A DNA stretch of 26,702 nt from an uncultured Collinsella sp. (GCA_902488525.1 CABTWP010000028.1:1-26702), one strand, 5' to 3'. Numbered from the stretch's first letter, positions 1 through 8,362 are shown. Program-made: numbers and translations. Notes: generated by a model from the sequence alone, not told the origin.

Positions 1-78
1 AGTTCGATCGTTTTGCGACATCGTATGCATATCCTTCGATTTTCGCCTTGCGGTTCATCGTGTTTTTACTGGGCTTGC

Positions 79-107
79 ATTATAGCGATTGCCCTGCTGT
101 TTGTGGT
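79..107 (-). promoter_or_regulatory. Possible promoter reading off the left edge
   Basis: The minus strand has a perfect -10 hexamer TATAAT at 79-84. A -35 at normal spacing (about 102-108) is weak, ACCACA or TACCAC. It would serve a minus-strand gene beyond the window. No convincing gene is seen in 1-170. Confidence 0.25.
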
Positions 108-125
108 ACGGAAACGGTGGCATTC

Positions 126-152
126 AAAAGAGGTGGGACATTTGTCCCACCT
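126..152 (-). terminator. Intrinsic terminator of sdaA
   Basis: A 10-bp perfect inverted repeat at 131-152 (AGGTGGGACA, two-base centre, then its complement) lies about 20 bases past the sdaA stop. On the minus strand it is followed by TCTTTTG, a short U-tract. Position and structure fit termination of sdaA. Confidence 0.6.
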
Positions 153-170
153 TCGAGTCGTTCTTTGCCG

Positions 171-1778
171 CTATCCGCACACCCCGCATTTTGCACAGGC
201 CGAAAGTGCGGCCGGAGCCTGCGCGATGCCGCCCTTTGCCGTCTCGCGCAGCGTGGCCGGCAACGCGTGACCCACCGAGAGCATGACATGTGCCATCTGG
301 TCAAACGGCACCAGGCTCTTAATGCCTGCGAGGGCGAGTTGTGCCGAGCTAAAGGCCGCTGCCACGCCGATGGCGTTGCGGTTTTGGCAGGGCACCTCCA
401 CGAGGCCACCGACGGGGTCACAAACGAGGCCCAGCAGGTTACTCAGCGCGATGGAACTGGCGTCGAGCGCCTGCTCGGGCGTACCGCCGAGCATCTGCAC
501 CAGCGCGGCGGCTGCCATGGCGGCGGCGCTTCCCACCTCGGCCTGGCAGCCGCCCTCGGCGCCGGCGACGCAGGCGCTTGTGGTGAGGTTGAGGCCGATG
601 GCGGCTGCGCAGTAGAGCGCGTCCATGACCTGCTCGTCGTCGAGCTGCAGGCGATCGGCGAGCGCCAGCACGCAGCCGGGCACAACACCCGCGGATCCTG
701 CCGTCGGAGCTGCGACGATTACGCCCATGGTGGCGGAGCGTTCGAGCACGGCCATCGCGCGGGCCACAGCTTCGGTCTGGACAGCACCCATCAGGCTTGT
801 GCTCAAATCGTTGCGGACGGTGGCATCGACGAGTTTGGCCTCGCCGCCGATAAGCCCACCGAGCGATCGCTGCGGAGTAGCGATGGGGGCTGTGGTCTCC
901 TCGCGCATGACGTCGAGCACGCGGCGCATGGCGGCGACGGCGTGCGCCTCACCGGTCAGGCGCGCCTCTCGCACGGCCATAACGGCGCCAATGCTGAGCC
1001 CCAGTTCCTCGCACGCATCGAGCAGCTGCTCGCCGTCGTCGAAGATTTCCTTGGCCGAGACGCCGGGGGAGAGCGACGAGGCAGAACCGGGGAGCTCGAT
1101 AAAGGTCGCGTAATCGACATTGTCGAGCTTGCGGAGCATGGGGACGACGGTGTCGTCGGGCGCACCGTCGGTCTCAAAGACGGAGTAAGCCTGGCCGCCT
1201 ACTTCGGTGCGGTAGGTGCGGCAGAAGGCGATGTTCACGTGTGCGTAGGCGAGCAGGTTGGTGAGCGCGGCGAGTACACCGGGGACGTCCTTGTGCGCCA
1301 CGAAGAGCGTGGAATACATGCCCGAGATGTCGACGCCGACGCCGTTAATGCGGCTGATGCGCATCTTGCCACCGCCCAGGCTCTCGCCGCGGACCTGTGC
1401 CGTGGCGCCCGTGTCGTCGACCATGTCGATGTCGACGGTGTTGGGGTGGATGGACGCGTCGTCGCCTTTGATGTCAAAGTGATATTCGAGGCCCTGCTCG
1501 CGCGCGAGGTCGAAGGCCTGCTTGATGTTCTCGTCATCGGTGTCGAGGCCCAGGATGCCCGCGACAAGCGCACGATCGGTGCCGTGGCCGCGGTAGGTGT
1601 GGGCGAAGGAGTTCCACAGGCCAAAGGTGACTTTGGTGATGCGGCCTTCCAGCAGGCTGGCGGCAACTTGGGCGCAGCGCAGGGCGCCGGCGGTGTGCGA
1701 TGAGCTGGGGCCGACCATGATGGGGCCCAAGATCTCGAATGCCGAGGTCGTAGCTAGTGTTTGCGGCTTGCCTGCCAT
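171..1778 (-). CDS. sdaA: L-serine dehydratase, iron-sulfur type, single chain
   Basis: Deaminates L-serine to pyruvate and ammonia in the cytoplasm. The 535-residue chain joins parts that are separate in Bacillus: a beta domain with the SSSHTAG motif (residues 25-31), an ACT-like segment (about 155-230), and the catalytic alpha domain from about 240. C411, C453 and C464 have the same 42/11 spacing as the three cluster cysteines I recall for the Legionella enzyme. The protein ends in CAKCGVCG, so a C-terminal cysteine could be the fourth cluster ligand ('tail in mouth'). The ATG at 1778 is chosen because CAGGAG lies just upstream and homology begins there; the frame stays open to 1895 inside a palindrome but without protein-like sequence. 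It appears to be transcribed alone, separated from metK by a terminator. Family assignment is strong. Confidence 0.95.
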   Translation of the reverse strand: MAGKPQTLATTSAFEILGPIMVGPSSSHTAGALRCAQVAASLLEGRITKVTFGLWNSFAHTYRGHGTDRALVAGILGLDTDDENIKQAFDLAREQGLEYHFDIKGDDASIHPNTVDIDMVDDTGATAQVRGESLGGGKMRISRINGVGVDISGMYSTLFVAHKDVPGVLAALTNLLAYAHVNIAFCRTYRTEVGGQAYSVFETDGAPDDTVVPMLRKLDNVDYATFIELPGSASSLSPGVSAKEIFDDGEQLLDACEELGLSIGAVMAVREARLTGEAHAVAAMRRVLDVMREETTAPIATPQRSLGGLIGGEAKLVDATVRNDLSTSLMGAVQTEAVARAMAVLERSATMGVIVAAPTAGSAGVVPGCVLALADRLQLDDEQVMDALYCAAAIGLNLTTSACVAGAEGGCQAEVGSAAAMAAAALVQMLGGTPEQALDASSIALSNLLGLVCDPVGGLVEVPCQNRNAIGVAAAFSSAQLALAGIKSLVPFDQMAHVMLSVGHALPATLRETAKGGIAQAPAALSACAKCGVCG

Positions 1779-1833
1779 ATACGCTCCTGTTCTGTCCTGT
1801 CGTCCCGAGGGGCGGGGCATACTCTGTCCCGCC

Positions 1834-1954
1834 GTTCCGAGGGCTTTGGTATTTGGTCGCCTGCTCGGACAGTCCTGCTCGCACGGAGGCCACATTAAGT
1901 GGCCTCCGGCTCGTGCGGAACTCGCGATCGACCAAATACCAAAGCCCTCGGAAC
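1834..1954. repeat. Long palindromic repeat, family 1, copy A
   Basis: Outer arms of 26 bases (1834-1859 and 1929-1954) are perfect inverted repeats. Inside is a second hairpin: GCACG, an 8-bp stem, loop ATTAA (1894-1898), the complementary stem, bulge CGGCT, then CGTGC. The core is nearly identical to copy B at 8363-8499. It lies in the 345-base gap between metK and sdaA, upstream of the sdaA ribosome-binding site. The rest of that gap (1955-2044) shows no gene and no convincing promoter. Confidence 0.85.
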
Positions 1955-2044
1955 TTAGGATACATGGTAGAGGCGCTCATGCTGCAAAATCCATCAGCTG
2001 GAGACCTATTCTGTGCTCCATGTCGACTCATCTTCGCTACCGAT

Positions 2045-2087
2045 TAAATAAAAAAGAAGTACCGGTTGGGGGCGGTACTTTTTTTTA
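2045..2087 (-). terminator. Intrinsic terminator of metK
   Basis: Stem AAGTACCG (2057-2064) pairs with CGGTACTT (2073-2080). On the minus strand it is followed by a run ending TTCTTTTTTATTT. The plus side also has eight T, so it could work in both directions. It lies about 45 bases past the metK stop. Confidence 0.8.
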
Positions 2088-2123
2088 AAGCGCTTATGTC
2101 GTTGAAACCTTGGAGGTTCTTAA

Positions 2124-3404
2124 TTACAGGCCGCAGGCTGCTTTGAGTTCTTCGACTCGGTCGGGTTTTTCCCAGGTGAAGTCGGCGTCTTCTCGGCCGA
2201 AGTGACCGTAGGCTGCCGTCTTTTCGTAGATGGGGCGACGCAGGTCTAAGTCGCGGATGATTGCGCCCGGACGTAGGTCGAAGGTCTTCTCTACGGCTTC
2301 AACGATCTTGTCCTCGGCAACATGTGCGGTACCGAAGGTGTCGACCATGATTGAGAGGGGCTTGGAAACGCCGATGGCGTAGGCAAGCTCGACTTCGCAG
2401 CGGTCGGCCAGACCGGCGGCGACCACGTTCTTGGCTACCCAGCGCGCGGCATACGCGGCGGAGCGGTCGACCTTGGTGCAGTCCTTGCCGCTAAAGGCAC
2501 CGCCGCCGTGACGGCCATAGCCGCCGTAGGTGTCGACGATGATCTTACGCCCAGTCAGTCCCGTGTCACCCATAGGTCCGCCCACGACAAAGCGACCGGT
2601 TGGGTTCACGTAGATGTCCGCGTTATCCCACGGCATGTTCTCGGCAGCCATGACCGGGGTGATGACGTGCTCGATGAGGTCGGCCTTGATCTTGCCCATG
2701 TCCTCGATCTCGGCGGCGTGCTGCGTGGAGATGACGATGGTCGTGACCTCGACGGGCTTGCCGTCCTCGTAGCGCACGGTGACCTGGGTCTTGCCGTCGG
2801 GGCGCAGATAGGGCAGGGTGCCGTCGTGGCGCACGGCGGCCAAGCGCTCGGCCAGGCGGCTTGCCAGGTAGTGAGGCATGGGCATGAGGGTCTTTGTCTC
2901 GTTGGAGGCGTAACCGAACATCATGCCCTGGTCGCCGGCACCGATCAGGTCGATCGGGTCGGTGGTGGCGCCGGTCTGGGTCTCGAAGGACTCGTCGACG
3001 CCCTGGGCGATATCGGGCGACTGCTCGTGGATGAGGCTCATGACGCCGCAAGTGTCGCAGTCAAAACCGAACTTGGCACGGTTGTAGCCAATGCGGCGGA
3101 TAACGCCGCGGGCGATTTCCTGTACGTCGACGTAGGCCTGGGTGCGAATCTCGCCGGCGACGATGACAGTGCCGGTGGTCACGAGGGTCTCGCAGGCGCA
3201 GCGGACGTTCTCCACGTTGGCAGGCACGCCGTTGGGGGCGATGTAACCCTGCTCCTGGAGCTCTATTTCTTTGGCGAGGATTGCGTCGAGGACGGCGTCG
3301 CTGATCTGGTCAGCGATCTTATCGGGATGACCTTCGGTCACCGACTCCGACGTAAAAACGAAGGACCCGTGTTGGGGTGGGATGGAACGAAGTTCTTCTG
3401 ACAT
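2124..3404 (-). CDS. metK: S-adenosylmethionine synthetase
   Basis: Makes S-adenosylmethionine from methionine and ATP in the cytoplasm. Visible hallmarks are FTSESVTEGHPDKIADQISD near the N-terminus (GHPDK at 25-29), GAGDQGMMFGYA (155-166), and later the GGGAFSGKD and KVDRSAAYAARW motifs. At 426 residues it is longer than the E. coli enzyme (about 384). Much of the excess is an insertion of about 20 residues after DAVLDAIL (roughly 43-66) and a short N-terminal extension. The ATG at 3404 has GAAAGGA at good spacing. The gene is divergent from gltX and ends at its own terminator. No known SAM riboswitch class is recognised in the leader, but there is a hairpin at 3427-3453. Confidence 0.97.
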   Translation of the reverse strand: MSEELRSIPPQHGSFVFTSESVTEGHPDKIADQISDAVLDAILAKEIELQEQGYIAPNGVPANVENVRCACETLVTTGTVIVAGEIRTQAYVDVQEIARGVIRRIGYNRAKFGFDCDTCGVMSLIHEQSPDIAQGVDESFETQTGATTDPIDLIGAGDQGMMFGYASNETKTLMPMPHYLASRLAERLAAVRHDGTLPYLRPDGKTQVTVRYEDGKPVEVTTIVISTQHAAEIEDMGKIKADLIEHVITPVMAAENMPWDNADIYVNPTGRFVVGGPMGDTGLTGRKIIVDTYGGYGRHGGGAFSGKDCTKVDRSAAYAARWVAKNVVAAGLADRCEVELAYAIGVSKPLSIMVDTFGTAHVAEDKIVEAVEKTFDLRPGAIIRDLDLRRPIYEKTAAYGHFGREDADFTWEKPDRVEELKAACGL

Positions 3405-3426
3405 GATTGTCCTTTCAAAAACGTGT

Positions 3427-3453
3427 CCCGGCGACCGTTACCATTCCGCCGGG
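3427..3453 (-). promoter_or_regulatory. Hairpin in the metK leader
   Basis: CCCGGCG pairs with CGCCGGG around a 13-base loop. In the metK transcript the stem is followed four bases later by TTTTT and then the ribosome-binding site. It could be an attenuator or a stability element. It does not match a SAM riboswitch that I recognise. Confidence 0.4.
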
Positions 3454-3471
3454 CTCTCTATGCAAGGGCAC

Positions 3472-3500
3472 ATCATAGCGCGTAATTCAAACATTCACAC
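3472..3500 (-). promoter_or_regulatory. Possible metK promoter
   Basis: The minus strand has TATGAT at 3472-3477 as a -10. TGTGAA or GTGTGA at 16-17 bases upstream would be a weak -35. The predicted leader of about 60 bases would include the hairpin at 3427-3453. Confidence 0.35.
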
Positions 3501-3512
3501 CCTTTCCGCACC

Positions 3513-3724
3513 TACTCATTGGGGATACTCATTGGGGACAGACTTAAATGACCAGCCGGGGCGTTCCTTTTCTGCCGGGGTAGCTAATTTGGGACGGGGC
3601 TTTTTTAGCTACCCAATCCGGAGTCATCGGAGCTTGAGACCAACCTCGACGTAGGGTAGCTAAAAAAGCCCCGTCCCAAATTAGCTACCCCCGACTGGTC
3701 ATTTAAGTCTGTCCCCAATGAGTA
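3513..3724. repeat. Paired REP/MITE-like palindrome between metK and gltX
   Basis: Two nested perfect inverted repeats are present: a 30-base outer pair (3526-3555 and 3695-3724, end TACTCATTGGGGACAG) and a 38-base inner pair (3577-3614 and 3654-3691), with a 39-base centre. Each inner arm is itself a hairpin, GGGTAGCTAA pairing with TTAGCTACCC. The left end is partly duplicated: TACTCATTGGGGA occurs at 3513-3525 and again at 3526-3538. This resembles REP pairs mobilised by REP-associated tyrosine transposases; no transposase is in the window. It fills most of the 403-base divergent gap. Confidence 0.85.
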
Positions 3725-3736
3725 GGTCGGTGCCCT

Positions 3737-3767
3737 TTGTGCGGAGGTTGCTTTGATGCTCTATACT
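3737..3767 (+). promoter_or_regulatory. Possible gltX promoter
   Basis: TATACT at 3762-3767 is a good -10. The best -35, TTGTGC at 3737-3742, is weak and spaced 19 bases. The element lies just outside the palindrome and would give a leader of about 35 bases. Confidence 0.4.
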
Positions 3768-3807
3768 GGTGCGGTTAGACATCCATCCTGCAATCGAGGA
3801 GATTTCC

Positions 3808-5283
3808 ATGGCATCAGACGTTCGCGTCCGCTTTGCACCCTCACCGACGGGCAAGCTGCACATCGGCGGCGCCCGCACCGCTATCTATAACTGGGCTTTC
3901 GCCCGCGCAAACGGCGGTACGTTCATCCTGCGCATCGACGACACCGACCCCACCCGCTCCACCGACGAGAACACGCAGATCATCCTGCGCGCCATGCGTT
4001 GGCTTGGCCTGGACTGGGACGAAGGTCCCGAGGTGGGCGGCGACTATGGCCCCTACGCCCAGACCGAGCGCCTGGACCTGTACAAGCAGGCCGCCCAGAA
4101 ACTTTGGGACGAGGGCAAGGCCTATCCCTGCTTCTGCACCAAGGAGCAGCTCGACGCCGACCGTAAGGCCGCGCAGGAGCGCAAGGACCCCTTCCAGGGC
4201 TATCAGCGTCGCTGCCGCGATCTTGATCCCGAGGAGGCCCGTCGCCGCATCGAGGCCGGCGAGCCCTACGTCTTGCGCATCAAGGTGCCCGAGGACCGCG
4301 GCGACGTCGTCATCCACGACGCCGTCCACGGCGAGGTGACCTTCGATGCCAAGGAGCTCGACGACTTTGTCATCTTCCGCTCCGACGGTACGCCCACGTA
4401 CAACTTCGCGACCGTCGTCGACGACGCCATGATGAAGATTACCCACGTCATCCGCGGCGACGATCACCTGTCCAACACCCCGCGCCAGGTCATGGTCTAC
4501 GAGGCCCTCGGCGCGCCCGTGCCTACGTTCGCCCACATCTCCATGATCCTGGGCGCCGACGGCAAGAAGCTCTCCAAGCGCCACGGCGCCACCTCGGTGG
4601 AGGAGTACCGCGACGCCGGTTACCTGTCCGACGCCTTCGTCAACTACCTGGCTCTGCTCGGCTGGTCGCTCGACGGCGAGACCACGATCATCCCGCGCGA
4701 TGTCCTGGCCAGCAAGTTCTCGCTCGACCGCATCTCCAAGAACCCCGCGACCTTCGACCCCAAGAAGCTCGATTGGGTCAATGTCGAGTACATCAACGGC
4801 ATGTCCGATGCTCAGTTTGCCGACGAGATCATGGTCCCAGAGCTGCACGAGGCGGGTCTCATCGAGGGTAATGTCGAGTACGGCGAGGATTGGATCGACG
4901 CGCTTGCCGCCATTGTCAAGCCGCGCACCAAGATGCCGGCCGACGCCGTGACCGTCGCCGCTCCCATCTTCGCTACGGTCGAGACGCTCGAGTATGACGA
5001 GAAGTCCGTCAACAAGGGCCTGGCCAAGGACGGCATGGGCGCCATTCTTGATGCCGCCAAGGCCGCGCTCGAGGGCGTGGACGAGTGGACGGCCGCCAAC
5101 ATCGATGCCGCGCTTGAGCCGCTCCCCGAGCAGATGGACCTCAAGAAGCGCGTGGTGTTCCAGGCCGTGCGCGTCGCCGTCTGCGGCAACATGGTGAGCC
5201 CTCCGCTGGGCGAGACCATGGCGCTCGTCGGTCGTGACGACTGCCTGGCGCGTATCGACCGCGCCCGCACGATGGCGCTGTAA
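3808..5283 (+). CDS. gltX: Glutamyl-tRNA synthetase
   Basis: Charges tRNA-Glu with glutamate in the cytoplasm, class I synthetase of 491 residues. The N-terminus reads VRFAPSPTGKLHIGGARTA, with the HIGH-type signature as HIGG. The second class I signature is KLSKR within GADGKKLSKRHGATS. A CxC pair (CFC) followed by a later RRC resembles the zinc-binding region of the E. coli enzyme. The ATG at 3808 follows GAGGAG; an in-frame GTG at 3769 has no such site and adds no family sequence. Discriminating and non-discriminating forms cannot be separated by eye, so misacylation of tRNA-Gln for a GatCAB route remains open. A strong terminator follows at 5307. Confidence 0.96.
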   Translation: MASDVRVRFAPSPTGKLHIGGARTAIYNWAFARANGGTFILRIDDTDPTRSTDENTQIILRAMRWLGLDWDEGPEVGGDYGPYAQTERLDLYKQAAQKLWDEGKAYPCFCTKEQLDADRKAAQERKDPFQGYQRRCRDLDPEEARRRIEAGEPYVLRIKVPEDRGDVVIHDAVHGEVTFDAKELDDFVIFRSDGTPTYNFATVVDDAMMKITHVIRGDDHLSNTPRQVMVYEALGAPVPTFAHISMILGADGKKLSKRHGATSVEEYRDAGYLSDAFVNYLALLGWSLDGETTIIPRDVLASKFSLDRISKNPATFDPKKLDWVNVEYINGMSDAQFADEIMVPELHEAGLIEGNVEYGEDWIDALAAIVKPRTKMPADAVTVAAPIFATVETLEYDEKSVNKGLAKDGMGAILDAAKAALEGVDEWTAANIDAALEPLPEQMDLKKRVVFQAVRVAVCGNMVSPPLGETMALVGRDDCLARIDRARTMAL

Positions 5284-5306
5284 CAGTCGCGTAAACGCAT
5301 GTATCC

Positions 5307-5340
5307 GAGCCCCGCTCACCACGAGTGGGGCTCTTGTTTC
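5307..5340 (+). terminator. Intrinsic terminator of gltX
   Basis: GAGCCCCGCTC (5307-5317) pairs with GAGTGGGGCTC (5323-5333), with one G-U pair, then TTGTTT. It lies 24 bases past the gltX stop and ends just before the priA ribosome-binding site. Confidence 0.8.
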
Positions 5341-5372
5341 TAAAGACGTATGGGATGGGAGGTACAGAGACC

Positions 5373-7799
5373 ATGGCCGAGCAACTGTCACTGTTTGGTT
5401 CGCCGGAACCGGAGGAGACTCCGGCCAAGCCTGAGTTCGCACCTGAACCCGTCGCCGCCTATGCGAGCGTAGTCCTCGACATTCCCACCCGTGCGCTGTC
5501 CGAGCCGTTTGCTTACGGCATCCCCGAGTCCCTTGCCAACGAGGCGCAGATTGGATCCACGGTCCTGGTCCACTTTGGCAACCGCGCCGCCGCGGGCTAT
5601 ATCGTCGACACTACGCCTGAGCTGGGCGACCTACAGGGCAACAACGCCCTCGACCCCGCGCGCATTAAAGCCATCGAGGCTATCCTCAGCAAACCGCTCT
5701 TTACCGCCGAGGCTGCCCGTATCGCACGCTGGATGAGCCGCGAGTATGTCGCGACACTTTCCGAGTGCCTGCGCCTTTTCTTGCCACCGGGTGGAAGTCC
5801 GCGTGTGGTCAAGGGCGAAGATGGCGTGTGGACGGTTGAACGTCCCGCCGTCAAGCCTATCCAAAACCGCTGGGTCATGCTCACGCCCGAGGGATTTGAC
5901 TATACGCCGCCCAAGACCGCCGTTCGCCAGCGTCAGCTCATCGAGGCGCTCCAGTGCGGACCGGTCACGACGCGCGACCTCAACCTTCTCTATAACAGCA
6001 TGTCGGCGACTATCAAGGCGCTCGAAAAGCGCGGCGTCGTGGTGGTGGAGGAGCGCCGTGCGTGGCGTGGCTGTAGCGAGCAGACCACGCTGTCCTCGGC
6101 AAGCGGCAAGGCGCCGGTCGCACTTACCAACGGCCAGCAGCAGGCACTCGCGCAGATTGAGCGCGCTCGCCTGGATGCGCACGGCGACGTGGTGCTCGTG
6201 GACGGTGTTACGGGCTCCGGCAAAACTGAGGTCTACCTCTCAGCTATCGAGCGCGTGCTGGCTGCCGACCGTTCGGCCTGCGTGCTGGTGCCCGAGATTT
6301 CGCTGACGGCCCAGACCGTCGCCCGCTTCCGCTCGCGCTTTGGCGAGACGGTCGCTGTGTTCCATTCGCGCCTTTCGGCCGGCGAGCGCCTGGACCAGTG
6401 GGATATGGTATCCAGCGGTGCGGCCCGCGTGGTCGTCGGCGCCCGTTCAGCGCTCTTTTGCCCGCTCAGCGACCTGGGCCTCATCATCATCGACGAGGAG
6501 CACGAGACCAGCTATAAGCAGGGCTCCAGTCCGCGCTACCACGCGCGCGAGGTGGCGGCCGAGATGGCGCGGCGCTATCGCTGCCCGCTTGTGTTGGGCT
6601 CCGCCACGCCTTCTGCCGAGGCCCTCGACCGCTGCCGCCGTGGCACGTATAACGGTGCCACCTGGACGCGCGTCGAGATGCCCGAGCGCCCGGGACACGC
6701 CGTGCTGCCGACAGTCCGCATTGCCGACCTGCGCCGTGAGTTTTCTCACGGCAGTCGCTCCATGTTCTCAAAACCGCTGATGGAAGGCCTGGAGCGTGTG
6801 GTCAAGCGCCGTGAAAAAGCCGTGCTGCTGCATAACCGCCGTGGCTTTGCGCCATTCCTGATGTGCCGCGAGTGCGGCTGCGTCCCTACCTGCAACCACT
6901 GCTCAACCGCGCTTACGTATCACGAGCGCACGCACACGCTGCAATGTCACACTTGCGGATCGTCCTGGCGCGTGCAGCCCTATCCGGCGGCCACGAGCCG
7001 TTGCCCCAAATGTGGCAGTCGCTACCTGGCAAAAATGGGTCTGGGCACGCAGCAGATCGAGGACGCGCTGCACCAGATGCTTCCCGAGGATGTCGCCATT
7101 ATTCGCATGGATGCCGATTCCACGCGCGGCAAGGATGCGCACAAAAAGCTGCTCGAGCAGTTCGATGCGGCGGGTTGCGCCGTGTTGCTGGGCACCCAAA
7201 TGATCGCAAAAGGTCTCGATTTTCCTGCGGTCACGCTCGTGGGCGTAGTCAATGCCGATTTTGCCCTCAAGCTGCCGGACTTCCGCGCAGGGGAGCGCGC
7301 CTACGATTTGCTGGAGCAGGTCGCGGGCCGCGCCGGACGCGGCGATCGCCCCGGTGAGGTCATCATCCAGACCTATCTGCCCGAGGACCCGGTCATTCGC
7401 GCCGTCGCCGAGCACGACCGCTCGATCTTTACCGACTACGACCTAGACCAGCGCCGCGACGCACTGTATCCGCCGTTCGTACGCCTGGTCAATATTTTGG
7501 TGTGGTCGGCAAGCCGCGACGATGCGCAGGATTATATCGGGCGCATTGCAAAGCTCCTCAAGCGCCGCTGGCACGCCGCCGCGCCCGACTTTTTGCGGGC
7601 GGGGAGTGCCGTGCCGCAGGTGCTGGGCCCGGCTTCGTGTGTAATCGAGAGAGCCAAGGACCGTTACCGCTTCCACCTGCTTGTGAAGTCGCCGGTAGGG
7701 TACCATGTCTCTGATGATATCGACGCCTGCCTCAAAGAGGTGGGCTCCGTGCGCGGCGTGAGCGTGAGCGTTGACGTCGACGCTTATGATTTGATGTAA
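5373..7799 (+). CDS. priA: Primosomal protein N' (replication restart helicase PriA)
   Basis: Superfamily 2 DNA helicase that reloads the replisome at collapsed forks; 808 residues. Visible motifs are the DNA-binding N-terminal domain, Walker A GVTGSGKT (278-285), DEEH (374-377), GSATPSAEA, and a zinc region with four CxxC pairs (498/501, 507/510, 525/528, 544/547). C-terminal motifs are GTQMIAKGLDFP and QVAGRAGRG. The ATG at 5373 is chosen because GGAGGT lies nine bases upstream; alternatives at 5325 and 5355 lack a site. The N-terminus MAEQLSLFG contains QLSLF, which matches the consensus of sliding-clamp binding peptides. def begins 18 bases after the stop, so the two are probably co-transcribed. 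Confidence 0.96.
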   Translation: MAEQLSLFGSPEPEETPAKPEFAPEPVAAYASVVLDIPTRALSEPFAYGIPESLANEAQIGSTVLVHFGNRAAAGYIVDTTPELGDLQGNNALDPARIKAIEAILSKPLFTAEAARIARWMSREYVATLSECLRLFLPPGGSPRVVKGEDGVWTVERPAVKPIQNRWVMLTPEGFDYTPPKTAVRQRQLIEALQCGPVTTRDLNLLYNSMSATIKALEKRGVVVVEERRAWRGCSEQTTLSSASGKAPVALTNGQQQALAQIERARLDAHGDVVLVDGVTGSGKTEVYLSAIERVLAADRSACVLVPEISLTAQTVARFRSRFGETVAVFHSRLSAGERLDQWDMVSSGAARVVVGARSALFCPLSDLGLIIIDEEHETSYKQGSSPRYHAREVAAEMARRYRCPLVLGSATPSAEALDRCRRGTYNGATWTRVEMPERPGHAVLPTVRIADLRREFSHGSRSMFSKPLMEGLERVVKRREKAVLLHNRRGFAPFLMCRECGCVPTCNHCSTALTYHERTHTLQCHTCGSSWRVQPYPAATSRCPKCGSRYLAKMGLGTQQIEDALHQMLPEDVAIIRMDADSTRGKDAHKKLLEQFDAAGCAVLLGTQMIAKGLDFPAVTLVGVVNADFALKLPDFRAGERAYDLLEQVAGRAGRGDRPGEVIIQTYLPEDPVIRAVAEHDRSIFTDYDLDQRRDALYPPFVRLVNILVWSASRDDAQDYIGRIAKLLKRRWHAAAPDFLRAGSAVPQVLGPASCVIERAKDRYRFHLLVKSPVGYHVSDDIDACLKEVGSVRGVSVSVDVDAYDLM

Positions 7800-7817
7800 C
7801 AAACCGAAAGGATGGCC

Positions 7818-8354
7818 ATGGAAGCCAACGGAATCGTACTGTCGCCCGACCCTCGTCTGCGCCAGGAGTGCGCTGTCATCGAGGAAATCACCCCAGCGAT
7901 CGAGGCGCTTGCCGAGAAGATGAAGAAGATGATGTTCGAGAACGGCGGCTGCGGCCTGGCTGCTCCGCAGATCGGCGAGCTCATTCAGCTCGTCACCATC
8001 GACTGCGACTACAGCGACAAGAACGACTACGATCCGTACGTGCTTATCAATCCCGTGATTGTCGAGCAAAGCGACCATCTCGTTCCGTTTAGCGAGGGCT
8101 GCCTGTCCATCCCTGGCATTAGCTGCGAGATCGAGCGTCCCGACCATGTCGTCGTCGAGGCGTACGACCTGGATGCCAACCTGATTCGCTACGAGGCCTC
8201 GGGTGATCTGTTCTGCGTGTGCCTGCAGCACGAGATCGATCACCTGCACGGCAACACCATGTTCGAGCGACTGAAGCCCATGCAGAGGCTCAAGGCCGTC
8301 AAGGAGTACCAGGACGCCCTGGCCCGCGGCGCTCGACCGGGCGAGACCGAGTAG
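7818..8354 (+). CDS. def: Peptide deformylase
   Basis: Metal hydrolase that removes the formyl group from the initiator methionine of new proteins; 178 residues. The three family motifs are present: GCGLAAPQ (44-51), EGCLS with metal ligand C95, and QHEIDH with ligands H138 and H142 and catalytic E139. I prefer the ATG at 7818, because GAAAGGA sits five bases before it; the ATG at 7812 overlaps that site. It follows priA closely and precedes fmt, the enzyme that adds the formyl group, but a 362-base gap with a large palindrome intervenes. Confidence 0.95.
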   Translation: MEANGIVLSPDPRLRQECAVIEEITPAIEALAEKMKKMMFENGGCGLAAPQIGELIQLVTIDCDYSDKNDYDPYVLINPVIVEQSDHLVPFSEGCLSIPGISCEIERPDHVVVEAYDLDANLIRYEASGDLFCVCLQHEIDHLHGNTMFERLKPMQRLKAVKEYQDALARGARPGETE

Positions 8355-8362
8355 GTCCCACC

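Noticed and set aside
13..270. Small frame at the left edge
   Set aside because: It runs through the sdaA terminator and the sdaA 3' end, with no ribosome-binding site or family motif.
48..1703. Long plus-strand open frame over sdaA
   Set aside because: It is antisense to a well-recognised gene, shows no family motif, and is explained by GC-rich codon bias leaving few stops on the other strand.
3405..3480. SAM riboswitch before metK
   Set aside because: Only one simple hairpin is present and the leader is about 60 bases; no known SAM-binding core could be recognised.
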